A DNA stretch of 64,000 bases from JAFGGT01 sp036733165. GTDB lineage: Archaea > Methanobacteriota_B > Thermococci > Methanofastidiosales > NM3. A program made the translations under genes and the position numbers. Location of the stretch: assembly GCA_036733165.1 (NCBI GenBank), contig DAINBB010000002.1:1-64000 (forward strand). Direction: 5' to 3'. This document shows positions 14,873-23,521 of this stretch, piece after piece (the first letter of the stretch is position 1; the number at the start of each line of letters is the position of its first letter). The notes below the pieces were generated by a model. The model saw nothing but the letters and a program-made list of their open reading frames with translations, was not told the DNA's origin and searched no databases.

Positions 14873-15459
14873 ACAAGAAGAACATCATGAAATACCTATC
14901 ATGCCACTGTGCATGCACTGAGGCCATATACAATCAGGCGATGAGGACAACGGCATCGGATATAGAGAACGCCAGGGACCAAAAGACCTCACGGATAAGA
15001 TCCATGATATCTGCCGTCAGGCTCGAGGTGCACAAGATGAGGGGCTATGTAAGGCTTTCCCCATTGGGGGACAAGACACTGTACGGATATATGAGACCCA
15101 AACACAACATAGGAGAGATGGTCTCCAACATAATGGCGCACAGGTACCCCAACATGATAATAGTGCTTGGAAACTCCAACAAGAGCTGGATATCGCTCTA
15201 TACGTCCGAGGGCATATCGTACATGTCCGATGGTCCATTGGAGAAGGTAGTTGAAAAACTTGGACAGCTCACAAAGACTTCCGGGGAAAAAACGGATATC
15301 GAAGGTGTGTGGGATGTATATTACAAGAGCCAATACCGTCCCGAGAGGAGGAATCTGAAATATTTCCACCAGAACATGACTCTCACGTCCATGCGGTCCG
15401 TAAGGCCAAAACCAGAGTCCAACAAGAACGGCGCCACGCTTGACTCATTTATGGAGTAA
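14869..15459 (+). CDS. DUF4130 protein, partner of the radical SAM protein
   Basis: This 196-residue protein resembles the TIGR03915/DUF4130 family, which bacteria and archaea encode next to TIGR03916 radical SAM enzymes. The recognisable part is RLEVHKMRGYVRLSPLGD, GYMRPKHNIGEMV and a following W-rich stretch. The usual bacterial forms are longer or fused to a uracil-DNA glycosylase; no glycosylase is evident here. I chose the TTG at 14869, which overlaps the upstream stop (TTGA) and has AGGTGGATCA just before it. An ATG at 14887 is the alternative. The two proteins probably act together on DNA or a modified base. Confidence 0.82.
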   Translation: MNKKNIMKYLSCHCACTEAIYNQAMRTTASDIENARDQKTSRIRSMISAVRLEVHKMRGYVRLSPLGDKTLYGYMRPKHNIGEMVSNIMAHRYPNMIIVLGNSNKSWISLYTSEGISYMSDGPLEKVVEKLGQLTKTSGEKTDIEGVWDVYYKSQYRPERRNLKYFHQNMTLTSMRSVRPKPESNKNGATLDSFME

Positions 15460-15478
15460 CTGCCATTGGGTTCCTTAC

Positions 15479-15487
15479 TTTTTTATA
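15479..15487 (+). promoter_or_regulatory. TATA box for the cupin gene
   Basis: TTTTTTATA lies 22-30 bases before the ATG at 15509 with no ribosome binding site between them, which suggests a leaderless transcript. Confidence 0.4.
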
Positions 15488-15508
15488 GTTCATCGCCATA
15501 TTAATACC

Positions 15509-15847
15509 ATGAACATCATAAAGGTGTCAGATGTCCAAACGGCACAGACCCCACATAAGGTCGATGTCAGAAAACTGTTCGATAGCGAACATGTTCAACT
15601 GGTGCACATAGAGCTCAGGCCGGGGGAGAGCCTCAAGAAGCACATCACGCCGGTCGATGTGGCATTCTATGTCCTTGAGGGAGAGGGCACGGTGCTTATC
15701 GGCGAGGAAAAACAGAAAGTTGGTCCGGACTCCGTGGTCGAAAGCCCAAAGGGGATCGTTCATACCTGGTACAACGATGGCAAGGAAACGTTCAGAGTGC
15801 TGGTCATAAAGACGCCAAGGCCGACAGAAAACACAAGAACACTTTAA
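15509..15847 (+). CDS. Small cupin-domain protein
   Basis: This 112-residue single-domain cupin has the motifs HIELRPGESLKKHITPVDVAFYVLEG (motif 1, with His but few other ligands) and VVESPKGIVHTWYN (motif 2). The double-stranded beta-helix fold often binds a metal and a small molecule. Here the motif-1 metal ligands are partly replaced, so metal binding is uncertain. The start at 15509 (MNIIKVSDV) is favoured by a TATA box 22-30 bases upstream; a longer frame starts at 15440. The gene stands alone, and its substrate cannot be told. Confidence 0.8.
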   Translation: MNIIKVSDVQTAQTPHKVDVRKLFDSEHVQLVHIELRPGESLKKHITPVDVAFYVLEGEGTVLIGEEKQKVGPDSVVESPKGIVHTWYNDGKETFRVLVIKTPRPTENTRTL

Positions 15848-15941
15848 TTTACTTCATTTTTTATACTTTATTTTGTATAAATAGATGTAAAAATTTATAA
15901 GTGGTATTTTATCTCTATGAAATAGTGTTTTACGACCATAA

Positions 15942-15980
15942 AATATATAAATAATCTCTTATCAATGAGGGAAAGGTGAT
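15942..15980 (+). promoter_or_regulatory. Promoter and ribosome binding site of the inositol phosphate synthase gene
   Basis: A strong TATA-like AATATATAAATA (15942-15953) is followed by AAAGGTGAT (15972-15980), complementary to the 16S rRNA end, three bases before the ATG at 15984. Confidence 0.55.
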
Positions 15981-15983
15981 AGT

Positions 15984-17060
15984 ATGGGTAAGATCAGACT
16001 TGCTATAGCAGGAGTAGGCAATTGCGCTTCATCTCTTATACAGGGACTTGAATATTACAAGGACGTCACAGAGAAGGACGACCTTGTGCCAGGTCTCATG
16101 CACAACGTGTTCGGTGACTACAAGATATCGGACATCGAACCGGTGGCAGCATTTGACGTTGATAACAGGAAGATAGGCCTAAAGCTTGAAGAGGCCATAT
16201 TCGCGGGCGAGAACTGTACAAAGAAGTTCTCAGAAGGACTAAGGACCGATGTCGTGGTGCAAAGGGCGCCTGTCCTTGACGGGATCGGGAAGAAGCTCTC
16301 CGAGGTCATACCTGTTGACAAGAACGCTCCGACCGTCGATGTCGCACAGGTGTTGGAGGACACAAAGGCGGACATGCTCGTGTCTTACATGCCTGTCGGT
16401 TCTGAGAAGGCCGCCAGGTACTATGCGGAGGAATGCCTGAAGTCGGGGACCGCGTTCGTGAACGGCATGCCGGAATTCATATGCTCTGATGAGGGATGGG
16501 CAAAGAGATTCGAGGAAGCCGGCATCCCCTGCGCAGGTGACGACATAAAGTCCCAAGTGGGGGCTACCATATTGCACAGGGTCCTCTCGAGGCTGTTTTT
16601 GGACCGTGGGGCGGAGATAGTCGAATCGTACCAGCTCAACATCGGCGGAAACACCGACTTCTACAACATGCTCGAGGAGGAGAGGCTAAAGTCCAAGAGA
16701 ATATCAAAGACACAGGCGGTGCAATCTCTGGTACCATACAAGGTCCCGCTCAGGATAGGCCCGTCGGACTACGTTCCGTTCCTCAAGGACAACAAGGTCT
16801 GTTACATCAAGATGACCGGAAAGAAGTTCGGTGACATCCCGTTCGAGCTCGACCTCAAGCTGTCCGTCGAGGACTCTCCAAACTCCGCAGGTGTCATGAT
16901 AGATGCGATAAGGGCAACAAAGATCGCCCTGGACAGGAACATCTCTGGACAGTTGATCTCAATCTCATCGTACTCCTTCAAGCACCCGCCGCAGCAGTTC
17001 CCAGACGATGTCTGCAAGCGCATGGTGGAAGAGTTCATCAAGGGCGAAAGGGAGAGATAG
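15984..17060 (+). CDS. ino1: myo-Inositol-1-phosphate synthase
   Basis: This 358-residue NAD-dependent enzyme converts glucose 6-phosphate to inositol 1-phosphate. The N terminus is a Rossmann nucleotide-binding motif (GVGNCASSL). Further conserved parts include NGMPEFICSD, KSQVGATILHRVL, NIGGNTDFYNM, KSKRISKTQAV and the NSAGVMIDAIRA ending. It is one of the short archaeal/actinobacterial forms. Inositol phosphate is needed for archaetidylinositol lipids, and a CDP-alcohol phosphatidyltransferase gene that could use it lies at 32420-33004. The gene has its own strong promoter. Confidence 0.95.
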   Translation: MGKIRLAIAGVGNCASSLIQGLEYYKDVTEKDDLVPGLMHNVFGDYKISDIEPVAAFDVDNRKIGLKLEEAIFAGENCTKKFSEGLRTDVVVQRAPVLDGIGKKLSEVIPVDKNAPTVDVAQVLEDTKADMLVSYMPVGSEKAARYYAEECLKSGTAFVNGMPEFICSDEGWAKRFEEAGIPCAGDDIKSQVGATILHRVLSRLFLDRGAEIVESYQLNIGGNTDFYNMLEEERLKSKRISKTQAVQSLVPYKVPLRIGPSDYVPFLKDNKVCYIKMTGKKFGDIPFELDLKLSVEDSPNSAGVMIDAIRATKIALDRNISGQLISISSYSFKHPPQQFPDDVCKRMVEEFIKGERER

Positions 17061-17062
17061 GA

Positions 17063-17332
17063 CTAACCTCCAAATGCCGGAGGTATCAGGGACAACGTGT
17101 CCCCATCCCTTATTTTTTCTTCTACATCGTTTATCAAGGTGCCATTCTTAAGAAATAGGATGTCCTCCATAATCCCACCATTCTCTAGTATCTCATCCAG
17201 GAACTTGCTCCCATACTTCAGTCCCAGTTGGTCTATCAGGTCCTTTATGGAAATGTTGTCAAGGTCCATGCTCACCTTCTGCACGCCGGTGGCAAGCCTG
17301 AAATGAGCTACGAATTCGACAGTGATGGTCAT
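17063..17332 (-). CDS. MoaD/ThiS-type ubiquitin-like protein
   Basis: From the ATG at 17332 this is an 89-residue beta-grasp protein ending in PPAFGG, the Gly-Gly tail that is adenylated and turned into a thiocarboxylate in MoaD, ThiS and archaeal SAMP proteins. It starts MTITVEFVAHFR and has the conserved IRDGDTLSLIPPAFGG ending. It could serve molybdopterin or thiamine synthesis, tRNA thiolation, or act as a protein modifier; no moaE- or E1-like gene is nearby to decide. It converges with ino1, the stops being only two bases apart. A longer frame to 17434 is unlikely. Confidence 0.85.
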   Translation of the reverse strand: MTITVEFVAHFRLATGVQKVSMDLDNISIKDLIDQLGLKYGSKFLDEILENGGIMEDILFLKNGTLINDVEEKIRDGDTLSLIPPAFGG

Positions 17333-17468
17333 CGTAGTGAAGAAAGGATAGAAATTAATAAATTTTTCTGATATCGGGCAAGGAACAAGTGACAAATAAG
17401 ACCCGGACCCCCTTCTTCCTGTAAAAATTGCCAAGAAATCTTATATTGGCCAAACAACAATTAATCCT

Positions 17469-18185
17469 ATGACAAGATTGCTATTTCAAGAGGATTCCTA
17501 CCTCAAGGAGGCGGATGCGGAGGTGTTGGAGATGGTCGATGGCAGCCTGGTCCTTGACAGGACGATCTTCTACCCCCAAGGAGGGGGACAGGATACCGAC
17601 AGGGGGCATATGATGCTGAACGGCATCGTCCATCCCATCGACGAGGTCAAAAGGGCCTCCGGCAAGATACTGCACATGTCAAGCGTCCCATTCGTGGGCG
17701 CAGGGCCGGGGGATGTCGCAAGGATGACGCTGGACTGGGACAGGAGGTATACCATGATGAGGTACCATACGGCCCTCCATCTCCTCTCCTCAGTCGCTTA
17801 CAAGGATTTCGGGGCCCAGATCACCGGGAACAACATAGGCACCGAAAAGGCCAGGATAGACCTAAACCTGGAAGGGCTGTCGGAGGACGTAGTAAGGGAC
17901 ATAGAGAAAGGGACAAACGATCTGATATCGCGGGCCATTCCTGTTGATGTCAGGAACGTGGAGCGTTCTGAAGCCGAGTCGATGGTGGATCCAAAGAAGA
18001 CCCGCCTTGACATGATCCCTCCCTCGGTGAGAAAGATAAGATTGATAGTTATCGGTGACAAGGACATAGACGCATGCGGCGGCACCCATGTGCACAACAC
18101 CTCGGAGATAGCGGGCATAGAGATATTCAATACCATCAACAAGGGAAGAGACAGGAAACGACTGGAGATAAGGCTGAAAAGATGA
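17469..18185 (+). CDS. alaX: Alanyl-tRNA editing protein AlaX
   Basis: This 238-residue free-standing editing protein hydrolyses Ser-tRNA(Ala) mischarged by alanyl-tRNA synthetase. It has the zinc ligands HTALH (HxxxH, about residue 103) and CGGTH (CxxxH, about residue 204). The N-terminal part FYPQGGGQDTDRG is the Gly-rich motif that marks the AlaX-M type. The gene has a leaderless-looking start after a TATA-like element. It is overlapped by four bases (ATGA) by the FrhB-like gene, though the two functions are unrelated as far as known. Confidence 0.94.
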   Translation: MTRLLFQEDSYLKEADAEVLEMVDGSLVLDRTIFYPQGGGQDTDRGHMMLNGIVHPIDEVKRASGKILHMSSVPFVGAGPGDVARMTLDWDRRYTMMRYHTALHLLSSVAYKDFGAQITGNNIGTEKARIDLNLEGLSEDVVRDIEKGTNDLISRAIPVDVRNVERSEAESMVDPKKTRLDMIPPSVRKIRLIVIGDKDIDACGGTHVHNTSEIAGIEIFNTINKGRDRKRLEIRLKR

Positions 18186-19162
18186 TGTACAGAATGGGGC
18201 ATTGCACATATGAGACCGGACTAGGGACCGACATCGTGGACAGCGGGCTGTGCTGCGGATGCGGAACGTGTGCCGCGATATGCCCAAAGGTGGGCGATAT
18301 CAGGAAGTACAATCCCCTCATGCCACGTCATCTGCTAGGCACTGCCGAAGCGGATGGGGATGAGGTATGCGAAAGGTGCCTTGAGGTGTGCCCCATGAGG
18401 AACAGGGCCCTTGGAGAGGGCATCGGGCCCGTTGTCTCGGCCTGGAGGGCAAGGGCCACCGACCCGGACATATTGTCAAGGTGCCAGGACGGCGGGGCAT
18501 GCACAGCCTTCTTGAGGTCGTTGAACGGCATGGTGCCGCTGGGAATATCATCCAAGGAGGGGATGCCCCTTCCTGTCATGGGGGCTCCGATGGAATGCAT
18601 GGGCACAAAGTATGGAGCCACCGCCTCGCTCTCCTTCCTGTCAAGGAAGACAAGGGATGTGGCGTTCGTCGGGTTGCCATGTCAGCTGACAGGCATTGAA
18701 TTGTCGCAGAGACATGGCCTGTTGGATTCCATAAAGCTCAGGATCGGACTCTTCTGCACAAGGAACTTCCATCACAGGGAGCTCGAGAAGACGTTGGAAA
18801 GAGAAGGGGTCGACACCGGCGATGTGGACAAGATAGAGATCAGGGGCAAGCTGATAGTGTCTATGAAAAACGGCGAGAGGACGACATTTCCCCTATCAAG
18901 ATTCGACAACTGTGTCCTGGACGGATGCAGGACGTGCCAGGACCTCTGCTGTTTCAATGGGGACATAGCCTTCGGGTCCCTGGGAAGCGATGACGGATAT
19001 ACGACCGTGTTGATAAGGAACGAGAAGGCGCAGATGTTGTTCGATGATGCCATCCAACGTGGTTTTATAAAGGCCGACGACAAGATTGATATGGACCTCA
19101 TAGTCCGTTCCCAGGAGATCAAGAGGGTGCAGAATGGACAAGCTCATAATGATAGACCTTGA
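18182..19162 (+). CDS. FrhB-like coenzyme F420-family iron-sulfur protein
   Basis: This 326-residue protein is of the F420 hydrogenase/dehydrogenase beta-subunit type. It begins with an iron-sulfur motif LCCGCGTCAAICP, followed by a second group CERCLEVCP. The central region (GGACTAFLRSL, GLPCQLTGIEL) and the C-terminal CVLDGCRTCQDLCC fit the flavin- and Fe-S-binding FrhB core. Such proteins pass electrons between F420 (or another hydride donor) and ferredoxin-type partners. A ferredoxin gene overlaps its 3' end. I start at the ATG at 18182, which overlaps the alaX stop as ATGA. The real partner enzyme is not in the window. Confidence 0.87.
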   Translation: MMYRMGHCTYETGLGTDIVDSGLCCGCGTCAAICPKVGDIRKYNPLMPRHLLGTAEADGDEVCERCLEVCPMRNRALGEGIGPVVSAWRARATDPDILSRCQDGGACTAFLRSLNGMVPLGISSKEGMPLPVMGAPMECMGTKYGATASLSFLSRKTRDVAFVGLPCQLTGIELSQRHGLLDSIKLRIGLFCTRNFHHRELEKTLEREGVDTGDVDKIEIRGKLIVSMKNGERTTFPLSRFDNCVLDGCRTCQDLCCFNGDIAFGSLGSDDGYTTVLIRNEKAQMLFDDAIQRGFIKADDKIDMDLIVRSQEIKRVQNGQAHNDRP

Positions 19163-19610
19163 GAAATGCATTGGATGCAGGCTATGCGAGCAGATGTGCT
19201 CTCTGCATCACGAGAATGCGATAAGGCCCGCGTACTCAAGGATACATGCGATACTGTGGGAGGAGGAAGGTGTGAGCGTGCCTGTGGTATGCATCCAATG
19301 CGATGAGGCGCCATGTGTAGGCGCATGTAAGTACGATGCCCTGTGGAGGGACCCGTCGACCGGCGCGATCCTGGTGATGGAGGAAAACTGCATAGGCTGC
19401 AAGATGTGCATGGTCGCCTGCCCATACGGTTGCATGGGATATGACAAGGACAGACACAAGGTCTTCAAGTGCGACCTCTGCGGAGGGGACCCGAAATGCT
19501 GCGATATCTGTCCCAGCGGCGCCTTGAGCTACATAAAGGCGGAAAAGACGGCGATAGACAAGAAAAGGTCGTTCGCCAGGCCGTATGCAAGGCAGGTCTC
19601 GGGCCATTAG
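19134..19610 (+). CDS. Polyferredoxin subunit (CooF/HycB-like)
   Basis: This 158-residue protein has up to four 4Fe-4S sites: CIGCRLCEQMC, CIQCDEAPCVGAC, CIGCKMCMVACP and CDLCGGDPKCCDICP. This pattern is typical of electron-transfer subunits such as CooF, HycB and those paired with aldehyde:ferredoxin oxidoreductases. It overlaps the FrhB-like gene by 29 bases, so the two are probably made and used together as an electron relay. No catalytic subunit follows; the next gene runs the other way. Confidence 0.9.
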   Translation: MDKLIMIDLEKCIGCRLCEQMCSLHHENAIRPAYSRIHAILWEEEGVSVPVVCIQCDEAPCVGACKYDALWRDPSTGAILVMEENCIGCKMCMVACPYGCMGYDKDRHKVFKCDLCGGDPKCCDICPSGALSYIKAEKTAIDKKRSFARPYARQVSGH

Positions 19611-20362
19611 GACTGGTCGTCCGCGCTTTCAGGAACGATGGCGCCCTTCATTCTTTTCGCGTCATCGACGCTGACAAACCTTGACACTATCAGGTATATC
19701 CCGCCGAACACCAGCACAGACCCGGCCAGGTCCTCCCAGGTGTGTTCGCCAAGGTATAGCACGGTGAACGTTGTAAGTATCAGGTTCAGCAAGAGGAACC
19801 ACATGTACTTGTTATAGACGCTCAGTTTTGTCTTGATGTGGTTGTATCTGGCTATGAGAAATCCAAGGAAGATGTAACCGAAGTGCCCCGATGGCATGCC
19901 ACCGTACTTTACACTTACAAGGATATCGGATATTGGCAGCGCCTCAAGCCTTATGGCCCTGGCGCCAGAGTCCCATCTCAGGGGCGGTGCCACGGGGAAT
20001 ATCATCTCAAGGCCGAAGTGCGCCAGCCAGCATGCGACCACTGCGATTCCCCATTTCCATCCATCCTTCCCCTGCTTGATCATAAGGTATTGAAGCAGTA
20101 TGAGGCATATTATGAAACCTATCGGATAATAGATTGACAGTATGAGGTCCAATGACGGCGTGGATAGGTGCTCTTGTATCCATATCGTCAGATTGGGCGA
20201 GAACGTGATATACCACGATGGGTGCTCTATGAGGAACTGGAGGGATTGGTAGAATATGAGGAACAGTACCACGAATGCGGCATAGACGCAATTCCTTCTG
20301 TATGAGAAGAATTCCCTCAGGTCCTTCAAAATGACAAAGAAATGGTCTTTGAACTTCCCCAT
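19607..20362 (-). CDS. PAP2-superfamily membrane phosphatase/transferase
   Basis: This is a 251-residue membrane protein with about six helices. The C-terminal half holds the PAP2-type motifs: KYGGMPSGHFG (PSGH) and LGEHTWEDLAG, where His and Asp form the catalytic dyad. This matches lipid phosphate phosphatases and inositol-phosphate transferases of the PAP2/AUR1 type. A link to the inositol lipid genes in this window is possible but unproved. A TATA box on this strand (TATAAAAG, plus-strand 20402-20409) lies about 40 bases upstream of the ATG at 20362; the frame also opens from a TTG at 20386. Its end overlaps the convergent ferredoxin gene by four bases. Confidence 0.8.
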   Translation of the reverse strand: MGKFKDHFFVILKDLREFFSYRRNCVYAAFVVLFLIFYQSLQFLIEHPSWYITFSPNLTIWIQEHLSTPSLDLILSIYYPIGFIICLILLQYLMIKQGKDGWKWGIAVVACWLAHFGLEMIFPVAPPLRWDSGARAIRLEALPISDILVSVKYGGMPSGHFGYIFLGFLIARYNHIKTKLSVYNKYMWFLLLNLILTTFTVLYLGEHTWEDLAGSVLVFGGIYLIVSRFVSVDDAKRMKGAIVPESADDQS

Positions 20363-20401
20363 AAAGAGAAGAAAAAACAAATCCAATAAAAAGTTTTTGC
20401 T

Positions 20402-20409
20402 CTTTTATA
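20402..20409 (-). promoter_or_regulatory. TATA box for the PAP2-family gene
   Basis: TATAAAAG on the minus strand, in the gap between the divergent PAP2 gene and the OB-fold-like gene. Transcription would begin about 25 bases further, close to the ATG at 20362. Confidence 0.4.
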
Positions 20410-20447
20410 CTTTTTTCAATCGATATTGTTTATCTGCCAACCGGCAC

Positions 20448-21626
20448 ATGAATCAACATATGCAGAAAACAAAAATGGTCATTCTAAGCCTCTTCTTTTC
20501 CATTGTCGGGGTAGGGTTCCTTTTTTTCGAGTCTGGCGCCCTCACGCCGATTGTGCCGCAGGGGCCCCTTGAATCGTTCATGGGGTCATACGTCTCGCTC
20601 GAAGGCGTTGTGTGCAGGAAGTTCGAGTCAAAGGGCAATCTGTTCATTGTGATAAGGGGAGACTATGAGGTGGAGGTACCGATTTTCTATGGGTTGAAGG
20701 AAAGTCTTGGAAGGGTGCCTGACCTGGGGGACTGGGTAAATGTCCAGGGTGTCCTGGAGGAAGTGCCACAGGAATACCTCAGGGAGTACTGGCCCAAATT
20801 CTCCCTGTCCGTCAATGAGGCATATGAGATAGAGGTGGGAGAGATACATCAGGCGTTCCTCGACAAGACGTATGACTATAGCCTTTCGAGGGCGGGGCTC
20901 GTGCTGTGCTTGGAGGGGAAGATAGAACTTATCGAGGACGGTACCGCCTATGTGAACGGAGTGGGGGTCCCGGCGTCAGAGGAGATGAGTATCGCGGATA
21001 GGATCACCGGCAAGGTGCTCGTGGTCGAGAACGACCACAAACTGGAGAACATACCCATAGAGATGGACCTGCTACCCGCCGATGTGGTGCCATTGGGCAA
21101 TGTTGTCTTGCAGGGGGAATCCTACCGGACAAGGGGCACCGTCGAAGAGATGAGACCGTACTACTCCGGGCTCCTTATCACGCTTGTAGAAGATGGTCGT
21201 TCGCTTGAGGTCTATGCAAGGAACATGGCCCCAATATTCTTCAGGGACGTGATATGTGCCAGGGGGATATTCAAGGAGTTCAGGGGACGCGAACTGCTCT
21301 ATGTCGGTTCATCGCTTGACATTGTGGTCGAGGAAAGAGGTATTGAGGACCCGGTCTTGGCCATGTCGGCGGGACAGAGATCGCTGGTGGTCGCCAACGT
21401 GATCGGCGAGGACATGGTAGGCAAGCATAGGGTGGTCCAACTTTCGGTATCCGGACAGGCCATCAACTGCCATCTGTACTGCGACGAGCTTGAAGATATG
21501 GAAAAAATGGGAAGGGACCTGGGCCTTCTAGAGAAAGGGAGTGTTATTGTCGCGTATCTGGAGATTATAGAAAAAAATGGATTGATAGAGTCGAAACTAA
21601 TCGACTTTCTGCCTTATTATAAATAG
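20448..21626 (+). CDS. Hypothetical membrane-anchored protein with repeated OB-fold-like domains
   Basis: This is a 392-residue protein with one N-terminal membrane segment (VILSLFFSIVGVGFLFFESG) and an extracytoplasmic body made of repeated beta-rich units. Each unit has the pattern of an OB fold: YVSLEGVVCRKFESKGNLFIVI with GDWVNVQGVLEEV, then GESYRTRGTVEEM with DVICARGIFKEF, and AGQRSLVVANVIGED. I count at least three units. It has no catalytic motif that I recognise. OB folds bind nucleic acid or sugars; outside the membrane the ligand is unknown. The ATG at 20448 follows a weak TATA element. Confidence 0.68.
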   Translation: MNQHMQKTKMVILSLFFSIVGVGFLFFESGALTPIVPQGPLESFMGSYVSLEGVVCRKFESKGNLFIVIRGDYEVEVPIFYGLKESLGRVPDLGDWVNVQGVLEEVPQEYLREYWPKFSLSVNEAYEIEVGEIHQAFLDKTYDYSLSRAGLVLCLEGKIELIEDGTAYVNGVGVPASEEMSIADRITGKVLVVENDHKLENIPIEMDLLPADVVPLGNVVLQGESYRTRGTVEEMRPYYSGLLITLVEDGRSLEVYARNMAPIFFRDVICARGIFKEFRGRELLYVGSSLDIVVEERGIEDPVLAMSAGQRSLVVANVIGEDMVGKHRVVQLSVSGQAINCHLYCDELEDMEKMGRDLGLLEKGSVIVAYLEIIEKNGLIESKLIDFLPYYK

Positions 21627-21660
21627 ATATAAATATGAAAAGGAAGACTATTAAAAAGCA

Positions 21661-21795
21661 ATGACTGGTACCTCTCCCAAAAAAAAGGAAAAGAAACTGC
21701 CCGAGGAGTTCATTCCAGTGCTTATGAAACATGCCAAGAAACATATGCTGGAAGAAGAGAAGAAGGGCATCTTTCGCAAACTTCCTATAAAATAA
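21661..21795 (+). CDS. Small charged protein of 44 residues
   Basis: A short frame starting MTGTSPKKKEKKLPEEF and ending GIFRKLPIK. It is rich in Lys and Glu, with no membrane segment. GATATAAATA at about 21624-21633 lies roughly 30 bases before the ATG with no ribosome binding site between, as in leaderless archaeal genes. It starts 34 bases after the preceding gene. I do not recognise the family; the clear promoter spacing and codon pattern make it likely to be real. Confidence 0.5.
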   Translation: MTGTSPKKKEKKLPEEFIPVLMKHAKKHMLEEEKKGIFRKLPIK

Positions 21796-21845
21796 TGGCA
21801 TGGGGTCCAGAAAACTTTTTATTTATTGCTCATCACTTTTGTATA

Positions 21846-23323
21846 ATGAAACGTATAGCTCCGGTAGCTCTGCTCATAATGTTCCTGGTGTCCATGGGCG
21901 CTGCAATGGCCGATGAGAACGACGTATACATATCCTCAGGGACCACTACAATAGAGCTATACCCCGGATGCTCGGAAACGTTCACCATCATCGTGAGGTC
22001 CATAGGACAGGAGGACAGCGGGACCACGAGCACCACCACAAATCCGTCGACCACGAGTTCTCCAACCACCAGTCCGCCGACCACGAGTTCTCCAACCACA
22101 CCAGGGCCACCTCCCCCACCCGGAGCGGTCGATTCGACCTTGGCAGGATCCGCCGCATCGTTTTCGATGCAGCAGAGCTCAATGTCTCTCTCCTCGCTGA
22201 TGCTGACCCCCAGCTGACCCTTTCCGCGGAACCGCCCGAAGGGCTTGAGATCGAGTTCGAGAAAACGGCATTCTATGTGGAATACAACACGAATGTCGAG
22301 GTGTCTGTAAAAATCGAGGCGTCGGAGGACATAGAGCCTGGTGACTACACTATACCTATCAAAGTAAGGTCAAACTCCGGACATTACGACACGATAGAGG
22401 TCGGTGTGACAGTGCTCCCATACATAGACATAATAATCAATGAGGTGACGGTGAGCGACACCCTCCCCGACGGGGGGGACAACGTGGTGTTTACGGTATC
22501 CGTCACGAACATGGGCGAGTCTCCGACCGGCGAGGTCACATGCGCCATCTACAACAAGGACACCAACGAGAGGATGGCCTCCGAGGTGGTATCGCTGTCC
22601 GCGAACGAGACAACGGAGTTCGATGTGAACTGGACCGCCGTCGAGGGCGCCTACAGCTTCAGGGTGTTCATCTCGTCCCCCGCAAATGAGAAGATCACCG
22701 CAAACAACTATTACTTCCTTTCAATGAAGGTGGGCCCGGCGTTCATGCCCGTCGATCTTGGGGAGGAATACTTCTCAGAAGGACTGGTCTACTTCGAGTC
22801 CAAGAAATGGCAGGAGGCGATAGACATGTTCAATCTTGCCATAGTCGAGTTCCAGGAGGATGGAGAGGACAACAAGGTGACCACCGTGCAGAGCTATCTC
22901 GACATCTCCAGCAAGTACCTTGAGGCCCATAATCTCTACAACGAGGGCATCGATGCCATGGAGGCGGGCGACATTGCACTTGCAAAGGAAAAACTCCGTG
23001 CGGCAGAGACCATATACACGGAACTTGGAGACCTGGAAAAGATAAATCTCTGTTTTGACCAGATAATATCGCTCAACGAACCGGAGGAGGACGCCAACCC
23101 CAAGGAAAGCTCCTTCCTGCCATATCCTTGGTATACGTTCACTGTGCCCCTACTGATGATAATAGTGTTCTTGGGATACACCAGCAGATCGAAACCATCC
23201 ACAGACCTGAACGCCTTGCTCCTGGACTTGGAAAGGATGTATGAGAAGGGACAGATCTCTGAAGGGACCTATGTCAAGGAAAAGTATAAGATAAAGCTTA
23301 AGATGCTTGAAAAGAATGCTTAG
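21846..23323 (+). pseudogene. Frameshifted surface protein: signal peptide, Ser/Thr/Pro linker, NEW3/CARDB-like domains, TPR, membrane anchor
   Basis: The first part starts MKRIAPVALLIMFLVSMGAA, a signal peptide, and continues to a Thr/Ser/Pro-rich repeat. Its frame ends at 22217. The rest of the protein continues in the frame one base earlier, from about 22130 to 23323. That part reads as a NEW3-like beta domain (AEPPEGLEIEF), a CARDB-like domain (NVVFTVSVTNMGES), tetratricopeptide helices, a membrane helix (FTVPLLMIIVFLGY) and a SHOCT-like cytoplasmic tail. A single base loss near the C-rich run at 22109-22120 would explain it. It may be an assembly error, a decayed gene or phase variation. 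Confidence 0.72.
22048..22099 (+). repeat. 30-base tandem repeat encoding a Ser/Thr/Pro linker
   Basis: CGACCACGAGTTCTCCAACC recurs at 22048 and 22078, a 30-base period with the copies at 22048-22069 and 22078-22099. It encodes a TTSSPTTSPP-like unit and lies next to the point of the frameshift. Such repeats expand and contract easily. Confidence 0.75.
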
Positions 23324-23521
23324 TTTCCCTTTTGATATTTTTTATATTATATAAGTATTATTTATTCATTGTTCATTGTTTTATCTGTCATTAATTCATT
23401 AATTTATGTTATATATGACATTTTATAAACAATATGATTTTTAAGGGACTATTTTGGATATAATCAGGATTATAATAAGATTTATAAATATTTGATGTAA
23501 GATAGATAAGGAGGTCTTTGT

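Noticed and set aside
22100..22200. Programmed ribosomal frameshift in the surface protein
   Set aside because: No canonical slippery heptamer with the right frame; the C-run and repeat make an indel or error more likely.
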